Of a stretch of DNA of 64,000 nucleotides, positions 1-8,370 are shown piece after piece. The notes under the pieces are model-generated. The model was not told the DNA's origin, did not search any database, and saw only the letters and a list, made by a program, of their open reading frames with translations. Numbering within the stretch: position 1 is the stretch's first letter; each line of letters opens with the position of its first letter. The position numbers were made by a program, and so were the translations under genes. Source of the stretch: Pseudomonas palmensis (GTDB lineage Bacteria; Pseudomonadota; Gammaproteobacteria; Pseudomonadales; Pseudomonadaceae); assembly GCF_017848315.1 (NCBI RefSeq), contig NZ_JAFKEC010000008.1, forward strand, positions 1-64,000. The letters are read 5' to 3'.

Positions 1-2
1 GT

Positions 3-50
3 GGCGGCGGCGGCAGTTTCGGCGGGGGCGGGTCCTCCGGCGGCTGGTAA
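3..50 (+). CDS. C-terminal end of a TPM-domain (YgcG-like) protein, partial
   Basis: Only the last 15 codons and the TAA stop are in the window. They encode a glycine/serine-rich tail ending in Gly-Gly-Trp, of the kind that closes YgcG/TPM_phosphatase membrane proteins. The next gene also carries a TPM domain, and such genes are usually paired downstream of lemA, so the identification rests on tail composition plus neighbour. The body of the gene lies upstream of the window. Confidence 0.6.
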   Translation, partial: GGGGSFGGGGSSGGW

Positions 51-76
51 CTACACGACAAGAGACACACACGTAC

Positions 77-694
77 ATGGCATTGCTCAGTGAATACGAA
101 CAGCGTCAGGTGGCCCAGGCCATCGCCCAGGTAGAACAGCGTACCGATGCCGAGCTGGTGACGGTGCTGGCGGCGCGTGCCGACGACTATGCCTATATCC
201 CGTTGCTGTGGGCCAGCCTGCTGGCGCTGGTGGTGCCGGGCGTCCTCTATTACCTGAGCGGCTGGCTGAGCGTGCATGGCCTGCTGCTGGCGCAGTGGCT
301 GACCTTCATCGTGCTGTGCCTGGTGTTCCGCCTGCCGCGCCTGACCAGTTGGCTGGTGCCGCGCAGGGTGCGCCACTGGCGTGCGTCGAACCTGGCGCGG
401 CGCCAGTTTCTGGAGCAGAACCTGCATCACACCGTGGGCCGCACCGGGGTGCTGATCTTCGTCAGCGAGGCCGAGCGGTATGTGGAGATCCTGGTGGACG
501 AGGGCATCTCCAGTCGCCTCGACAACCAGGCCTGGGACGCCATCGTGCGCACCTTCACCGCCCAGGTGCAGCAGGGCCAGACCCTGCAGGGCTTTGTCAC
601 CTGCATCGAGGCCTGTGGCGAGCTGCTGGCGGCCCATGTGCCGGTGACCCAGGCGCGCAACGAGCTGCCCAACCGGCTGGTGCTGCTGGGCTGA
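77..694 (+). CDS. TPM domain-containing membrane protein
   Basis: 205 aa. The N-terminal part (YEQRQVAQAIAQVEQRTDAE) is the typical start of a TPM_phosphatase domain; two hydrophobic segments follow at about residues 40-60 and 67-85, then the second part of the domain with GVLIFVSEAERYVEILVD around residues 125-142. It lies 26 bp after the stop of another TPM/YgcG-type gene, so the two probably form one operon. In other bacteria such pairs sit beside lemA in the inner membrane; the biochemical role is not settled. Start is the ATG at 77. Confidence 0.75.
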   Translation: MALLSEYEQRQVAQAIAQVEQRTDAELVTVLAARADDYAYIPLLWASLLALVVPGVLYYLSGWLSVHGLLLAQWLTFIVLCLVFRLPRLTSWLVPRRVRHWRASNLARRQFLEQNLHHTVGRTGVLIFVSEAERYVEILVDEGISSRLDNQAWDAIVRTFTAQVQQGQTLQGFVTCIEACGELLAAHVPVTQARNELPNRLVLLG

Positions 695-802
695 GGCATG
701 CGCGCTGATCGACAAATGCTGTGCCTGGGGCGGTCATCCACGTAAAATGCGCGCCATTGCGCGCCTGCGGGCGCCCCCCGCAACCCGAGGCACCCACTCC
801 CC

Positions 803-2020
803 ATGTCCGCAACCCCCACCGTCCAGGCCGCGCCGGATGCGCGTGCGCAGTTTCTGGCGCTGCTCGCCACCAGCCTGCACCAGCACACCTTCATCAAACT
901 GGTGCTGGCGCGCCATGTCGGCGCCGAGGTCGACCTGCAGCGGGTAACGGCCAAGCCGCTGACGATCAAGGGGCAGGCCAGCCTGTCGTTCGTGTACCGC
1001 TACAAGACCCGCGACATCACCCGCAACCTGGCGCTGGACGAGGCGCTGACGTTGATCGGTGAGCTGTTGCCGGCTTCGTTTCGCAACGCGCACCTGCTCA
1101 GCCTGAACGACGAGGTGCAGCTGGAGTTCACCAAGAAGGGCAAGCCGATGCTGCATCGCAACGCCGTGCAGCAGGCGCGCGAGGTGGTGACCGGCGAGCA
1201 TGATCGCGAGAAGAAGCGCTACCTGGAGCTGAGCCGGCCGTTTCTGCACGACCTGGGCGTGACCGACAAGCAGCAGGCGCTGATTCCGGCGATGTCGCGC
1301 AAATGGAAGCAGATCAACAAGTTCATCGAGGTGTTCTCCCATGCGCTGAGCAGCGCGCCACTGGCGGCAGATCAGCCGGTGCGGGTGGCGGACTTCGGCT
1401 CGGGCAAGGGCTACCTGACCTTCGCGATCCATGACTACCTGCGCAACACCCTGCAGCGCGAGGCGCAGGTGACGGGCGTGGAGTTGCGCCCGGACATGGT
1501 CGAGCTGTGCAATGCCGCCGCCGCGCGCCTGGAGCATCCGGGGCTGAGGTTCGAGTGTGGCGATGTGCGCAGCGTGGTGCCCAGCGCCATCGAGGTGATG
1601 ATCGCCCTGCATGCCTGTGACATTGCCACCGACTACGCGATTCATACCGGTATTCGCTGTGGCGCGGCGATCATCATGTGCTCGCCGTGCTGCCACAAGC
1701 AGATTCGCCCGCAGATGCACAGCCCGGGGTTGCTCAAGCCGATGCTGCAGTACGGCCTGCACCTGGGGCAGCAGGCCGAGATGCTCACCGACAGCCTGCG
1801 TGCGTTGTACCTGGAGGCCTGTGGCTACGAGACCAAGGTGTTCGAGTTCATCTCGCTGGAGCACACCAACAAGAACAAGATGATCCTGGCCACCCGGCGG
1901 CGCGAGCCGGTGGCGGCGCAGGCGTTGCTGGAGAAGATCCAGGCGCTCAAGGCGTTCTATGGGGTCAAGGAGCATTGTCTGGAGACGCTGCTGCGGGCCG
2001 ATGGCTTGATTCCTGTCTGA
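803..2020 (+). CDS. class I SAM-dependent methyltransferase (Methyltransf_32-like)
   Basis: 405 aa. The SAM-binding motif I is DFGSGKGYLTF near residue 198, followed by an acidic motif (GVELRPDMVEL) and a later LHACDIATD segment. A cysteine/histidine cluster (MCSPCCHKQ) near residue 290 is characteristic of this methyltransferase branch. An uncharacterised N-terminal region of about 190 residues precedes the catalytic fold. The substrate cannot be inferred; RNA or a small molecule are both possible. The gene is monocistronic and ends just before a large perfect inverted repeat. Confidence 0.7.
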   Translation: MSATPTVQAAPDARAQFLALLATSLHQHTFIKLVLARHVGAEVDLQRVTAKPLTIKGQASLSFVYRYKTRDITRNLALDEALTLIGELLPASFRNAHLLSLNDEVQLEFTKKGKPMLHRNAVQQAREVVTGEHDREKKRYLELSRPFLHDLGVTDKQQALIPAMSRKWKQINKFIEVFSHALSSAPLAADQPVRVADFGSGKGYLTFAIHDYLRNTLQREAQVTGVELRPDMVELCNAAAARLEHPGLRFECGDVRSVVPSAIEVMIALHACDIATDYAIHTGIRCGAAIIMCSPCCHKQIRPQMHSPGLLKPMLQYGLHLGQQAEMLTDSLRALYLEACGYETKVFEFISLEHTNKNKMILATRRREPVAAQALLEKIQALKAFYGVKEHCLETLLRADGLIPV

Positions 2021-2033
2021 ACCTCACCACCGT

Positions 2034-2100
2034 CATCGCGGGTCAAGCCCGCTCCCACAAGGATCACCCTTACCTGTGGGAGCGGGCTTGACCCGCGATG
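2034..2100. repeat. REP-type perfect inverted repeat (26-bp arms)
   Basis: Arms at 2034-2059 and 2075-2100 are exact reverse complements separated by 15 bp. It lies between the convergent ends of the methyltransferase and EamA genes. The core is of the GGGTCAAGCCCGCTCCCACA type, a different subfamily from the GCCGGC-containing copies elsewhere in this window. It can act as a bidirectional transcript end or mRNA stabiliser. Confidence 0.8.
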
Positions 2101-2108
2101 GCGGCACC

Positions 2109-2996
2109 TCAGACCTTGACCGGTGCCGGATGCACCCGCGCCTTGCGCCCCAGCACCACCGTCAGGATCACCCCGCCGGCAAACACCCAGGTGATCGGCG
2201 CCACCTGCTCGCCAAAGAACAGCGCCGACAGCGCGATGGTGAAGAAGATCTGCAGCAGCTGCACCTGGCTCACCCGTGAGATTCCGCCCAGCGCCAGCCC
2301 GGCGTACCAGGCAAAAAAGCCGATGAACTGCGAAAACAGCGACACATAGCCGAACGCCCACCAGGCCCGCGGGCTGATCGCGCCTTCATGCTGCAGCGCC
2401 AGGTACACCACCGGCCCCAGCAGCAGCGGGCTGGACAGCACCAGCGCCCAGCAGATCACCTGCCAACCGCCCATCTCCCGCGCCAGGCGGCCGCCTTCGG
2501 CATAGCCCAGCCCGCCCACCGCAATCGCCGCCAGCATCAGCAGGTCACCGGCCTGGATGTGTCCGGCGCCCATGATCATCGCGTAGGCCACCACCAGTGT
2601 GCTGCCCAGCGCCGCCCATGCCCAGAACGCCGTGGAAGGTCGCTCGTGGGACAGCCACGCCGCATACACCACCACGCACAAGGGTTGCAGGCCGTTGACC
2701 AGTGCGCCGTGGGAGGCCGGCACGCTCTGCATGGCCCAGGCCGACAGCACCGGGAAACCGAGAATCACCCCCAGCGCCACCAGGCTCAGGCCCTTGACCT
2801 GCTGCCAGGTGGGCCACTTTTCACGGCGCCACAGCAACAGCGCCGCTGCCGGGATCGCGGCCACCAGGGCCCGGCCCAGGCCGTTGAGCAGCGGGTGCAT
2901 CTCCTGCACCACGATGCGGGTCATGGGCAGGGTCAGGCTGAAGATGATGACGCCGAGCAGGCCGAGGGCCAGGCCGGTGTTTTCGCGGGTAGACAT
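2109..2996 (-). CDS. EamA-family (DMT) transporter
   Basis: 295 aa, about ten hydrophobic segments arranged as two EamA repeats. The first half begins with a helix containing IIFSLTLPMTRIVVQEM, and the second repeat includes YVSLFSQFIGFFAWYAGLALGG followed by a conserved VSQVQLLQIFF helix. This is the usual length and layout of inner-membrane drug/metabolite exporters; the substrate is not predictable. The gene stands alone. Confidence 0.85.
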   Translation of the reverse strand: MSTRENTGLALGLLGVIIFSLTLPMTRIVVQEMHPLLNGLGRALVAAIPAAALLLWRREKWPTWQQVKGLSLVALGVILGFPVLSAWAMQSVPASHGALVNGLQPLCVVVYAAWLSHERPSTAFWAWAALGSTLVVAYAMIMGAGHIQAGDLLMLAAIAVGGLGYAEGGRLAREMGGWQVICWALVLSSPLLLGPVVYLALQHEGAISPRAWWAFGYVSLFSQFIGFFAWYAGLALGGISRVSQVQLLQIFFTIALSALFFGEQVAPITWVFAGGVILTVVLGRKARVHPAPVKV

Positions 2997-3108
2997 GAGC
3001 GCGCCTGAGGGCTGGAGGGGCCGCTCATTGAGCCACAGGTGGGGTGGGTAATCTGGTTACAGTTGGCAACAAAGGTGTCCGTACAGTTGGGCGTCGCGCC
3101 GGACTTTT

Positions 3109-3168
3109 CGCCGGCAACGCCGGCTCCTACAGGCTTCACGCCCTCCTGTGGGGGCCGGCCTAGCGCCG
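3109..3168. repeat. degenerate REP-like hairpin
   Basis: Imperfect inverted repeat: a GCCGGC-containing arm at about 3110-3134 faces an arm with several mismatches at 3144-3168. It sits at the 3' end of the DUF4917 gene and overlaps its last codons. It looks like a decayed copy of the REP element seen at 9971, 29181 and 49919. Confidence 0.45.
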
Positions 3169-4188
3169 ACGCCGCCCCACTGCCTTGGGCGGCGGCGCGG
3201 GCACATTCGCCAGCGCGCCCAGCGGGTGCGTGGTGGCATCGAAAAAATGCAGTTCGATGCCCGGGTACGCTTCGAACACCCGCGCGTAATGCTGCTTCTG
3301 GCTCACGATGGCCGCCTCGTTCACCGGCAGGATCGAAATGGCCAGGTGTGTCGGCTGCGCCTGGCTGATCGCCTCCACCAGGTGCCGGTCGGCACGGTCC
3401 AGGTGATGCCCGAACACGCACAGCCCCTCGCGCTGCGTCGCCAGCGCGGCGTAGCACCAGGTCAGGTAATCGGACCCGCGAATCGCCCGCAGCTTGTTGT
3501 CGCTGCTGTCTTCATTGACGAACAGCGGCACATCGCCCGGGGTGTTGATGGCAAAGCCGTCGAGCAACTGGCTGCCGCTGGCCGCCCGCTGGCGCGTGGT
3601 GCCGTGCTGGGTGCGCAGCAGGTGCAGGCCGCCATGCAGGTAGTGCATCCGCGTGCCCGGCCCCTGAGCCCGGCTGACGTCGAAATCGCCTTCCTCGTCG
3701 AACAGCTCGGCAAAGCCGTGCGGCGCCTGGTTCACGGCCCAGTGACAGAGCAGGTCGTAGTTGCTGGAAAACACGCGCTGGTAGGTGCGCAGCTCGGCGT
3801 TGATCGCGGCCAGGTGGGCAGTGGGCAGCAGCTTCCAGGGAATGTGCACGCTGCGCACGGCGTGGATCAGCGCTTCCTTGATCGCGTAGTAGCGGTTGAG
3901 CGGTGCCGACGAACTGATCGCCAGCGCGGCATTGACCTGCACGGTGGTGTTCAGGGCACTGAGCACCGGCGCGAACAGCTCGCTGTTCATCGATTTGAAC
4001 AGTGCCTGGTCGGTGAGGCCGAGGGGCTTGTGGCGCACGCGCTGGGCCAGCTCGAACAGCGAAAAGTAGGCGAACGGGCGCCAGATGGCGCGGCTGGTAC
4101 CGTTGCCCAGCAGCAGGCTGGTGCACGGGTGGGCGGTATTGAGGTGCGGCCAGGCCGCCAGGGTTGCGTCGACGTCGGCGAGGGGCAT
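3160..4188 (-). CDS. DUF4917 family protein
   Basis: 342 aa from the ATG at 4188, which begins MPLADVDATLAAWPHL; an in-frame upstream extension to 4284 has low-complexity, non-conserved sequence and would run toward the promoter of the divergent sigma-factor gene. The segment TSLLLGNGTSRAIWRPFAYF near residue 25, the central YDLLCHW and the late VFGHHLDRADRHLVEAI resemble the DUF4917/SIR2-like fold families, in which GNG is a nucleotide-binding loop. It is cytosolic with no membrane segments. Function is unknown. Confidence 0.65.
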   Translation of the reverse strand: MPLADVDATLAAWPHLNTAHPCTSLLLGNGTSRAIWRPFAYFSLFELAQRVRHKPLGLTDQALFKSMNSELFAPVLSALNTTVQVNAALAISSSAPLNRYYAIKEALIHAVRSVHIPWKLLPTAHLAAINAELRTYQRVFSSNYDLLCHWAVNQAPHGFAELFDEEGDFDVSRAQGPGTRMHYLHGGLHLLRTQHGTTRQRAASGSQLLDGFAINTPGDVPLFVNEDSSDNKLRAIRGSDYLTWCYAALATQREGLCVFGHHLDRADRHLVEAISQAQPTHLAISILPVNEAAIVSQKQHYARVFEAYPGIELHFFDATTHPLGALANVPAPPPKAVGRRRR

Positions 4189-4322
4189 GTGGATCTCGTA
4201 GGGATTTGTTGCACGTTGGCAGGGCGCGACTGTAGCACGCCGGCGCGTTGTCATCAGCGCTCCGGAACCTGCGGTGTCTGCCACAGGGTACTGAGGGCTG
4301 GCCGAAGGCAGAGGGAGTGTGT

Positions 4323-4343
4323 GAGAATGATACGAATTCCCAT
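4323..4343. promoter_or_regulatory. candidate Fur box upstream of the FecI-type sigma gene
   Basis: The sequence GAGAATGATACGAATTCCCAT matches the repeated NAT(A/T)AT logic of the Fur operator (GATAATGATAATCATTATC) in its left half and centre, less well on the right. It lies 37 bp before the sigma-factor ATG, where Fur-Fe(II) repression of an iron-starvation sigma factor is expected. Confidence 0.65.
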
Positions 4344-4379
4344 TAATGTTTTGTCTGCCTTATCACGCGCCGGACGCCC

Positions 4380-4919
4380 ATGACCTCGCTTTCAACCCCC
4401 TGGACGGCCGGCGCGCCGTCGTTTGCGGCTGTCGCCGACGAGCTGCTCGCGCACTACACCGACCTGCGTCGCTACCTCGGCAGCCGACTGCGCAACCCCG
4501 ATGATGCGGCCGATATTGCCCAGTCGAGCTTTGCCCAGGCCTACGCGCATGCCCTCAATGCCCCGGTGATCAATGCCCGTGCGCTGCTGTTCCAGGCGGC
4601 GCGCAACCTGTGCATCGACCAGTTTCGCCGGCGCAGTCGCGAGCTGGCGGCGCTGGAGGACTGGCTGACACGGGCCGATGGGCTCACCCCCAGCGTGGAA
4701 GAGATCCTGATTGCCCGCGAGCAGTTGCAGCAACTGATTGCGCGTATCGAGCGCATGCCGCGCCTGCGCCGCGAGGTGTTCGTGCGCGTGCGCCTGCATG
4801 GCCAGAGCCATCGCCAGGTGTGTGACGAGCTGCAGCTGTCGGCCAAGGCCGTGGAGCTGCACATCGGCCGCGCGGTGTTCGACCTGTCCGAACTGAGCCA
4901 GGCCTGCCGTCATGTCTGA
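4380..4919 (+). CDS. FecI-like extracytoplasmic-function sigma factor (iron starvation)
   Basis: 179 aa. Region 2 includes YTDLRRYLGSRL and DAADIAQSSFAQAYAHAL with the ARNLCIDQFRRRSRE promoter-melting and -10 recognition helix; region 4 is IERMPRLRREVFVRVRLHGQ and a helix-turn-helix ending SAKAVELHIGRAVFDL. FecI factors recruit RNA polymerase to the promoter of their cognate TonB-dependent receptor when FecR relays ferric-siderophore binding. The gene overlaps fecR by 8 bp and is preceded by a Fur-like box, so it should be induced by iron starvation. Confidence 0.92.
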   Translation: MTSLSTPWTAGAPSFAAVADELLAHYTDLRRYLGSRLRNPDDAADIAQSSFAQAYAHALNAPVINARALLFQAARNLCIDQFRRRSRELAALEDWLTRADGLTPSVEEILIAREQLQQLIARIERMPRLRREVFVRVRLHGQSHRQVCDELQLSAKAVELHIGRAVFDLSELSQACRHV

Positions 4920-5880
4920 CGCGCGGCCGGTTTCGCCCCGCAAGGTACAGCAGGCGCTGGGCTACCTGGCGGGGCTGCACAGTGACGACCCCTCCCGTGT
5001 GCGCGAGGTGAGCGGGCAGTTGCAGCGCTGGCGCAACAAAAGCAGCGAGCATGAGCGTGCCTGGCTGGAGGCCGAGCAGCGTTGGCAGATGATCCATCGG
5101 CTGACCCCGCAGTTGCGCGGCTCGCTGGCCCCCGAGCCGGTCAACCTCGGCCGGCGTCGCCTGCTGCGCCAGGGTGCCGGCCTGCTGGCGGTGGTCGGGT
5201 GCAGTGCATGGCTGGGTTGGCTGTGGCAGCGCCGGCCACAGTTCGACCAGGTGCTGCTGACCGAACACGCAGCGCCCGCACGCAATGTACTGCTGCCCGA
5301 CGGCAGCCAGATGGTGCTGGCGGCCGAATGCAACGTGCAGGTGAAGTACAGCAACGGCCAGCGCGAGGTCATGCTGGCCCACGGCAATGTGTTTTTCGAC
5401 GTGGCCCACGAGCGCCTGCGCAGCTTCCTGGTCAGCACCCGGCTGGGGCAGGTGCAGGTGCTGGGCACCGCCTTCAGCGTCAGCGACCGTGGCGGCGATA
5501 TCCAGGTGGCGGTGACCCGCGGTCATGTGAAGGTGCGCGGCCTGGATGGCGAGCCCCGCGAACTGCTGGCCGGCGACCGGGTGCGCCTGGGCGAACCCGG
5601 CGTGCCGGGGCCGGTGGAGCATCACCCGCAGGCGGCCCCGAACGCCGAGTACTGGCGCCAGGGCTGGTGGTCGTTCACCGATGCACCGCTGGCCGAGGTG
5701 ATCGACGAATTCAATGCCTATAGCAACCGTCAGGTGCGGCTTGGCGAGGGAGCGGCCGGGCTGCGCCTGACCGGCAGCTTCCCCAGCGACCGCCCCGACA
5801 TATTGCTGAACGCCTTGCCCAGGGTGCTGCCGCTGAGCCTGATGCAGAAGGGTGAGTACACCTGGCTGCAGCTTCGTTGA
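4912..5880 (+). CDS. FecR-like transmembrane sigma regulator
   Basis: 322 aa. The N-terminal cytosolic DUF4880 region (about 10-52, ending SSEHERAWLEAEQRWQ) binds the sigma factor; one membrane segment lies at about 84-105; the periplasmic FecR domain (about 120-215, with LPDGSQMVLAAECNVQVKY) and a C-terminal DUF4974/STN-like domain (about 245-320) contact the receptor's signalling domain. It overlaps the sigma gene by 8 bp, implying translational coupling, and precedes the receptor gene by 68 bp. Confidence 0.92.
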   Translation: MSDARPVSPRKVQQALGYLAGLHSDDPSRVREVSGQLQRWRNKSSEHERAWLEAEQRWQMIHRLTPQLRGSLAPEPVNLGRRRLLRQGAGLLAVVGCSAWLGWLWQRRPQFDQVLLTEHAAPARNVLLPDGSQMVLAAECNVQVKYSNGQREVMLAHGNVFFDVAHERLRSFLVSTRLGQVQVLGTAFSVSDRGGDIQVAVTRGHVKVRGLDGEPRELLAGDRVRLGEPGVPGPVEHHPQAAPNAEYWRQGWWSFTDAPLAEVIDEFNAYSNRQVRLGEGAAGLRLTGSFPSDRPDILLNALPRVLPLSLMQKGEYTWLQLR

Positions 5881-5948
5881 AATTTTTTTGAGGGGTAGTG
5901 GCCAGCTAGCGCGTCTTCCTGGCAACTCCCTAGCTCAAAGGACAGATC

Positions 5949-8363
5949 ATGTCGTTTTTCCTCGCCCGGACCACGCGTTCGTCACCTTCTTCGGTTATCC
6001 CCAGCACCCTTCGCCACCTGGTGCTGGCCTGTGCTCTTGGCGCGGCCAGCCTGTCGGCCGTGTCGGCCGAGCTGAGCGCAGGCACCCGCGTGCTGGCGCT
6101 CGACCTGCCCAGCCAGCCGCTGGATAGCGCGGTGCAGGCGCTGTCCCGCGAGGCGGGGGTGGCGATTGCCGCCGACAGCCAGTGGCTGGCCGGGCGCAAT
6201 GCCCCGGCGCTGCAGGGCCGCTTCACCCTGCAACAGGCGCTGCAACGCCTGCTGGACAACAGCGGCCTGGTGGCCAGCGAAGAAAACGGCGTGATCATCC
6301 TGCGTCGCCCCGAGAGCGACGGCGCGCTGACCCTGGGTGCCACCACGGTCAATGCGCAGGTGGGCAACAGCAGCAACCCGCCCGAGCTCTACAGCGGTGG
6401 CCAGGTGGCACGCGGTGCGAAGGTGGGCATGCTGGGCAATCGCGACATCATGGAAACCCCTTTCAACATCACCGCCTACACCGCCCAGCACATGGAAAAC
6501 CAGCAGAGCGGCACGGTGGGCGCGGTGCTGCGCAACGACCCGTCGGTGCGCTTCAGCACCGGTGAAGGCCACACCTACGAAAACTTCATGATCCGCGGCT
6601 ACTCCATCGACTCCACCGAGCTTGCGGTCAACGGTCTGTATGGCCTGGCGCCCGATGGGCATGTGCCCACCGAGTTCCTGGAGCGCGTCGAGGTGCTCAA
6701 GGGCCCTGGCGCACTGCTCACCGGCATGGCCCCCAACGGCGGTGTGGGCGGGGTGATCAACCTGGTGCCCAAGCGGGCCGGGGATGCGCCACTGACGCGC
6801 CTGACCACCAGCTACGTATCCGACGGCTACTGGGCCGAGCACCTGGACCTGAGCCGGCGCCTGGGTGAGGAGAACCGCCTGGGCATCCGCTTCAACGGCG
6901 TGTACGGCAGCGGTGACACCGGGGTCGACGACCAGTCCAAGGACCGCACCCTGGCGTCCCTGGGCATGGATTACCGTGGCGATGGCTGGAAGCTGGAACT
7001 CGATGCCTACGAAAGCCACGAAAAGATGCAGAACGGCAGCCCGATGATGGCCGGCTTCAGCAAACTGGGCTACGTGACCAAGGCGCCCAAGCCGGATTCC
7101 AACATCCTCGACGGTATTTCGGCCAAGCAGATCAGCAAGGCGGTGATCCTGCGCGGCGAATACGAGCTGTCGGACGACTGGACGGCCTACGCCAGCGTCG
7201 GCGGTGCGCGTACCCGCTACAAGGGCTTCCTCAACGGCACGCGCTCGATCATCACCTCCGGCAACGGCGACGCAACCGCCGAAACCTACAACCAGGGCGG
7301 CTATACCCATAGCCTGTCCACCGAAGCGGGTGTGCGCGGCAACTTCAGTACCGGTCCGGTGACCCACCAGCTGGTGCTCAGCACCACCTTGCTGCACCAG
7401 GACATCGGTCGCGCCGCCACCGTAACCGGGGCAAAGTACACGACCAACATCTATCACCCCGGCAAGCCGATCATTGCCGGCAACATCGGCTCCAGCGACA
7501 AGACCGGCGACAACACTCTGTCGAGCTTTGCCGTGGCCGATACCCTGGGCTTCGTCGACGACAAGCTGTTGCTGACCCTGGGCGTGCGCTCGCAGCGGGT
7601 GCGCCAGAAGATGAGTTCGCCTTCGTATGACGAGCATGCGCTGACCCCGGCACTGGGCGTGGTGCTCAGGCCGTGGGAGGCGGATGTCTCGCTGTACGCC
7701 AACTACATCGAGGGCCTGACCCAGGGCGGCATGGTCAGCGACCTGTCGGCTGCCAACTATGGCGAGCAGTTCGCCCCGTACAAGTCCAAGCAGGTGGAAG
7801 CCGGGGTCAAGTGGGACCTGGGCGACTTCACCCACACCGTCAGCGTGTTCCAGATCGAGAAGCCGAGCATGATGCTCGACACCGCCAGCAACCGTTACAC
7901 CGACGATGGTCAGCAGCGCAATCGCGGGGTGGAGTGGAACCTGTTCGGTTCGCTGACGCCGAGCGTACGCCTGCTGGGTGGGGTGACCTATACCCGTGCC
8001 GAGCTGACCAAGACCGCTGGCGGCAAGCTCGATGGCAACGCCGCGCGCGGGGTGCCGCAGTGGTCGGCCAACCTGGGCGGCGAGTGGGACACGTCCTGGG
8101 TCGAGGGCCTGACCCTGACCGCGCTGGCCATCCACAGCAGCTCGCAGTACCTGGATTCGGCCAACGAGCTGAAGATTCCGCAGTGGACCCGCTATGACCT
8201 GGGCGGTCGCTACAGCACGCGCATCCTGAGCAAGGACGTGGTGCTGCGCGCCAGCCTGGAGAACGTCGAAAACCGTGCCTACTGGGCCGGTGTGTTCAAC
8301 GACGGCTACGCCACGGTCAGCGAGCCGCGCACGCTGAAACTTTCGGCCAGCATCGACTTCTGA
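5949..8363 (+). CDS. TonB-dependent siderophore receptor with STN signalling domain
   Basis: 804 aa. A signal peptide ending near residue 38-40 (SLSAVSA) is followed by a secretin/TonB N-terminal (STN) domain at about 45-120 that would signal through FecR. The TonB-box candidate is TLGATTVNAQ, then a plug (about 145-280, with RNDPSVRFSTGEG, MIRGY and VEVLKGPGALLTG) and a 22-strand barrel ending in Phe (LKLSASIDF). The plug LKGPGALL and NGGVGGVINLVPKR segments are typical of ferric-siderophore receptors. A Fes-like esterase directly downstream suggests a catecholate or other ester-containing siderophore, which is inference. Transcription is probably driven by the FecI-type factor. Confidence 0.92.
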   Translation: MSFFLARTTRSSPSSVIPSTLRHLVLACALGAASLSAVSAELSAGTRVLALDLPSQPLDSAVQALSREAGVAIAADSQWLAGRNAPALQGRFTLQQALQRLLDNSGLVASEENGVIILRRPESDGALTLGATTVNAQVGNSSNPPELYSGGQVARGAKVGMLGNRDIMETPFNITAYTAQHMENQQSGTVGAVLRNDPSVRFSTGEGHTYENFMIRGYSIDSTELAVNGLYGLAPDGHVPTEFLERVEVLKGPGALLTGMAPNGGVGGVINLVPKRAGDAPLTRLTTSYVSDGYWAEHLDLSRRLGEENRLGIRFNGVYGSGDTGVDDQSKDRTLASLGMDYRGDGWKLELDAYESHEKMQNGSPMMAGFSKLGYVTKAPKPDSNILDGISAKQISKAVILRGEYELSDDWTAYASVGGARTRYKGFLNGTRSIITSGNGDATAETYNQGGYTHSLSTEAGVRGNFSTGPVTHQLVLSTTLLHQDIGRAATVTGAKYTTNIYHPGKPIIAGNIGSSDKTGDNTLSSFAVADTLGFVDDKLLLTLGVRSQRVRQKMSSPSYDEHALTPALGVVLRPWEADVSLYANYIEGLTQGGMVSDLSAANYGEQFAPYKSKQVEAGVKWDLGDFTHTVSVFQIEKPSMMLDTASNRYTDDGQQRNRGVEWNLFGSLTPSVRLLGGVTYTRAELTKTAGGKLDGNAARGVPQWSANLGGEWDTSWVEGLTLTALAIHSSSQYLDSANELKIPQWTRYDLGGRYSTRILSKDVVLRASLENVENRAYWAGVFNDGYATVSEPRTLKLSASIDF

Positions 8364-8370
8364 GGTGTAC

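Noticed and set aside
4189..4284. N-terminal extension of the DUF4917 gene
   Set aside because: The extra 32 residues are Arg/Thr/Ala-rich and unlike the family; the ATG at 4188 begins the conserved sequence.
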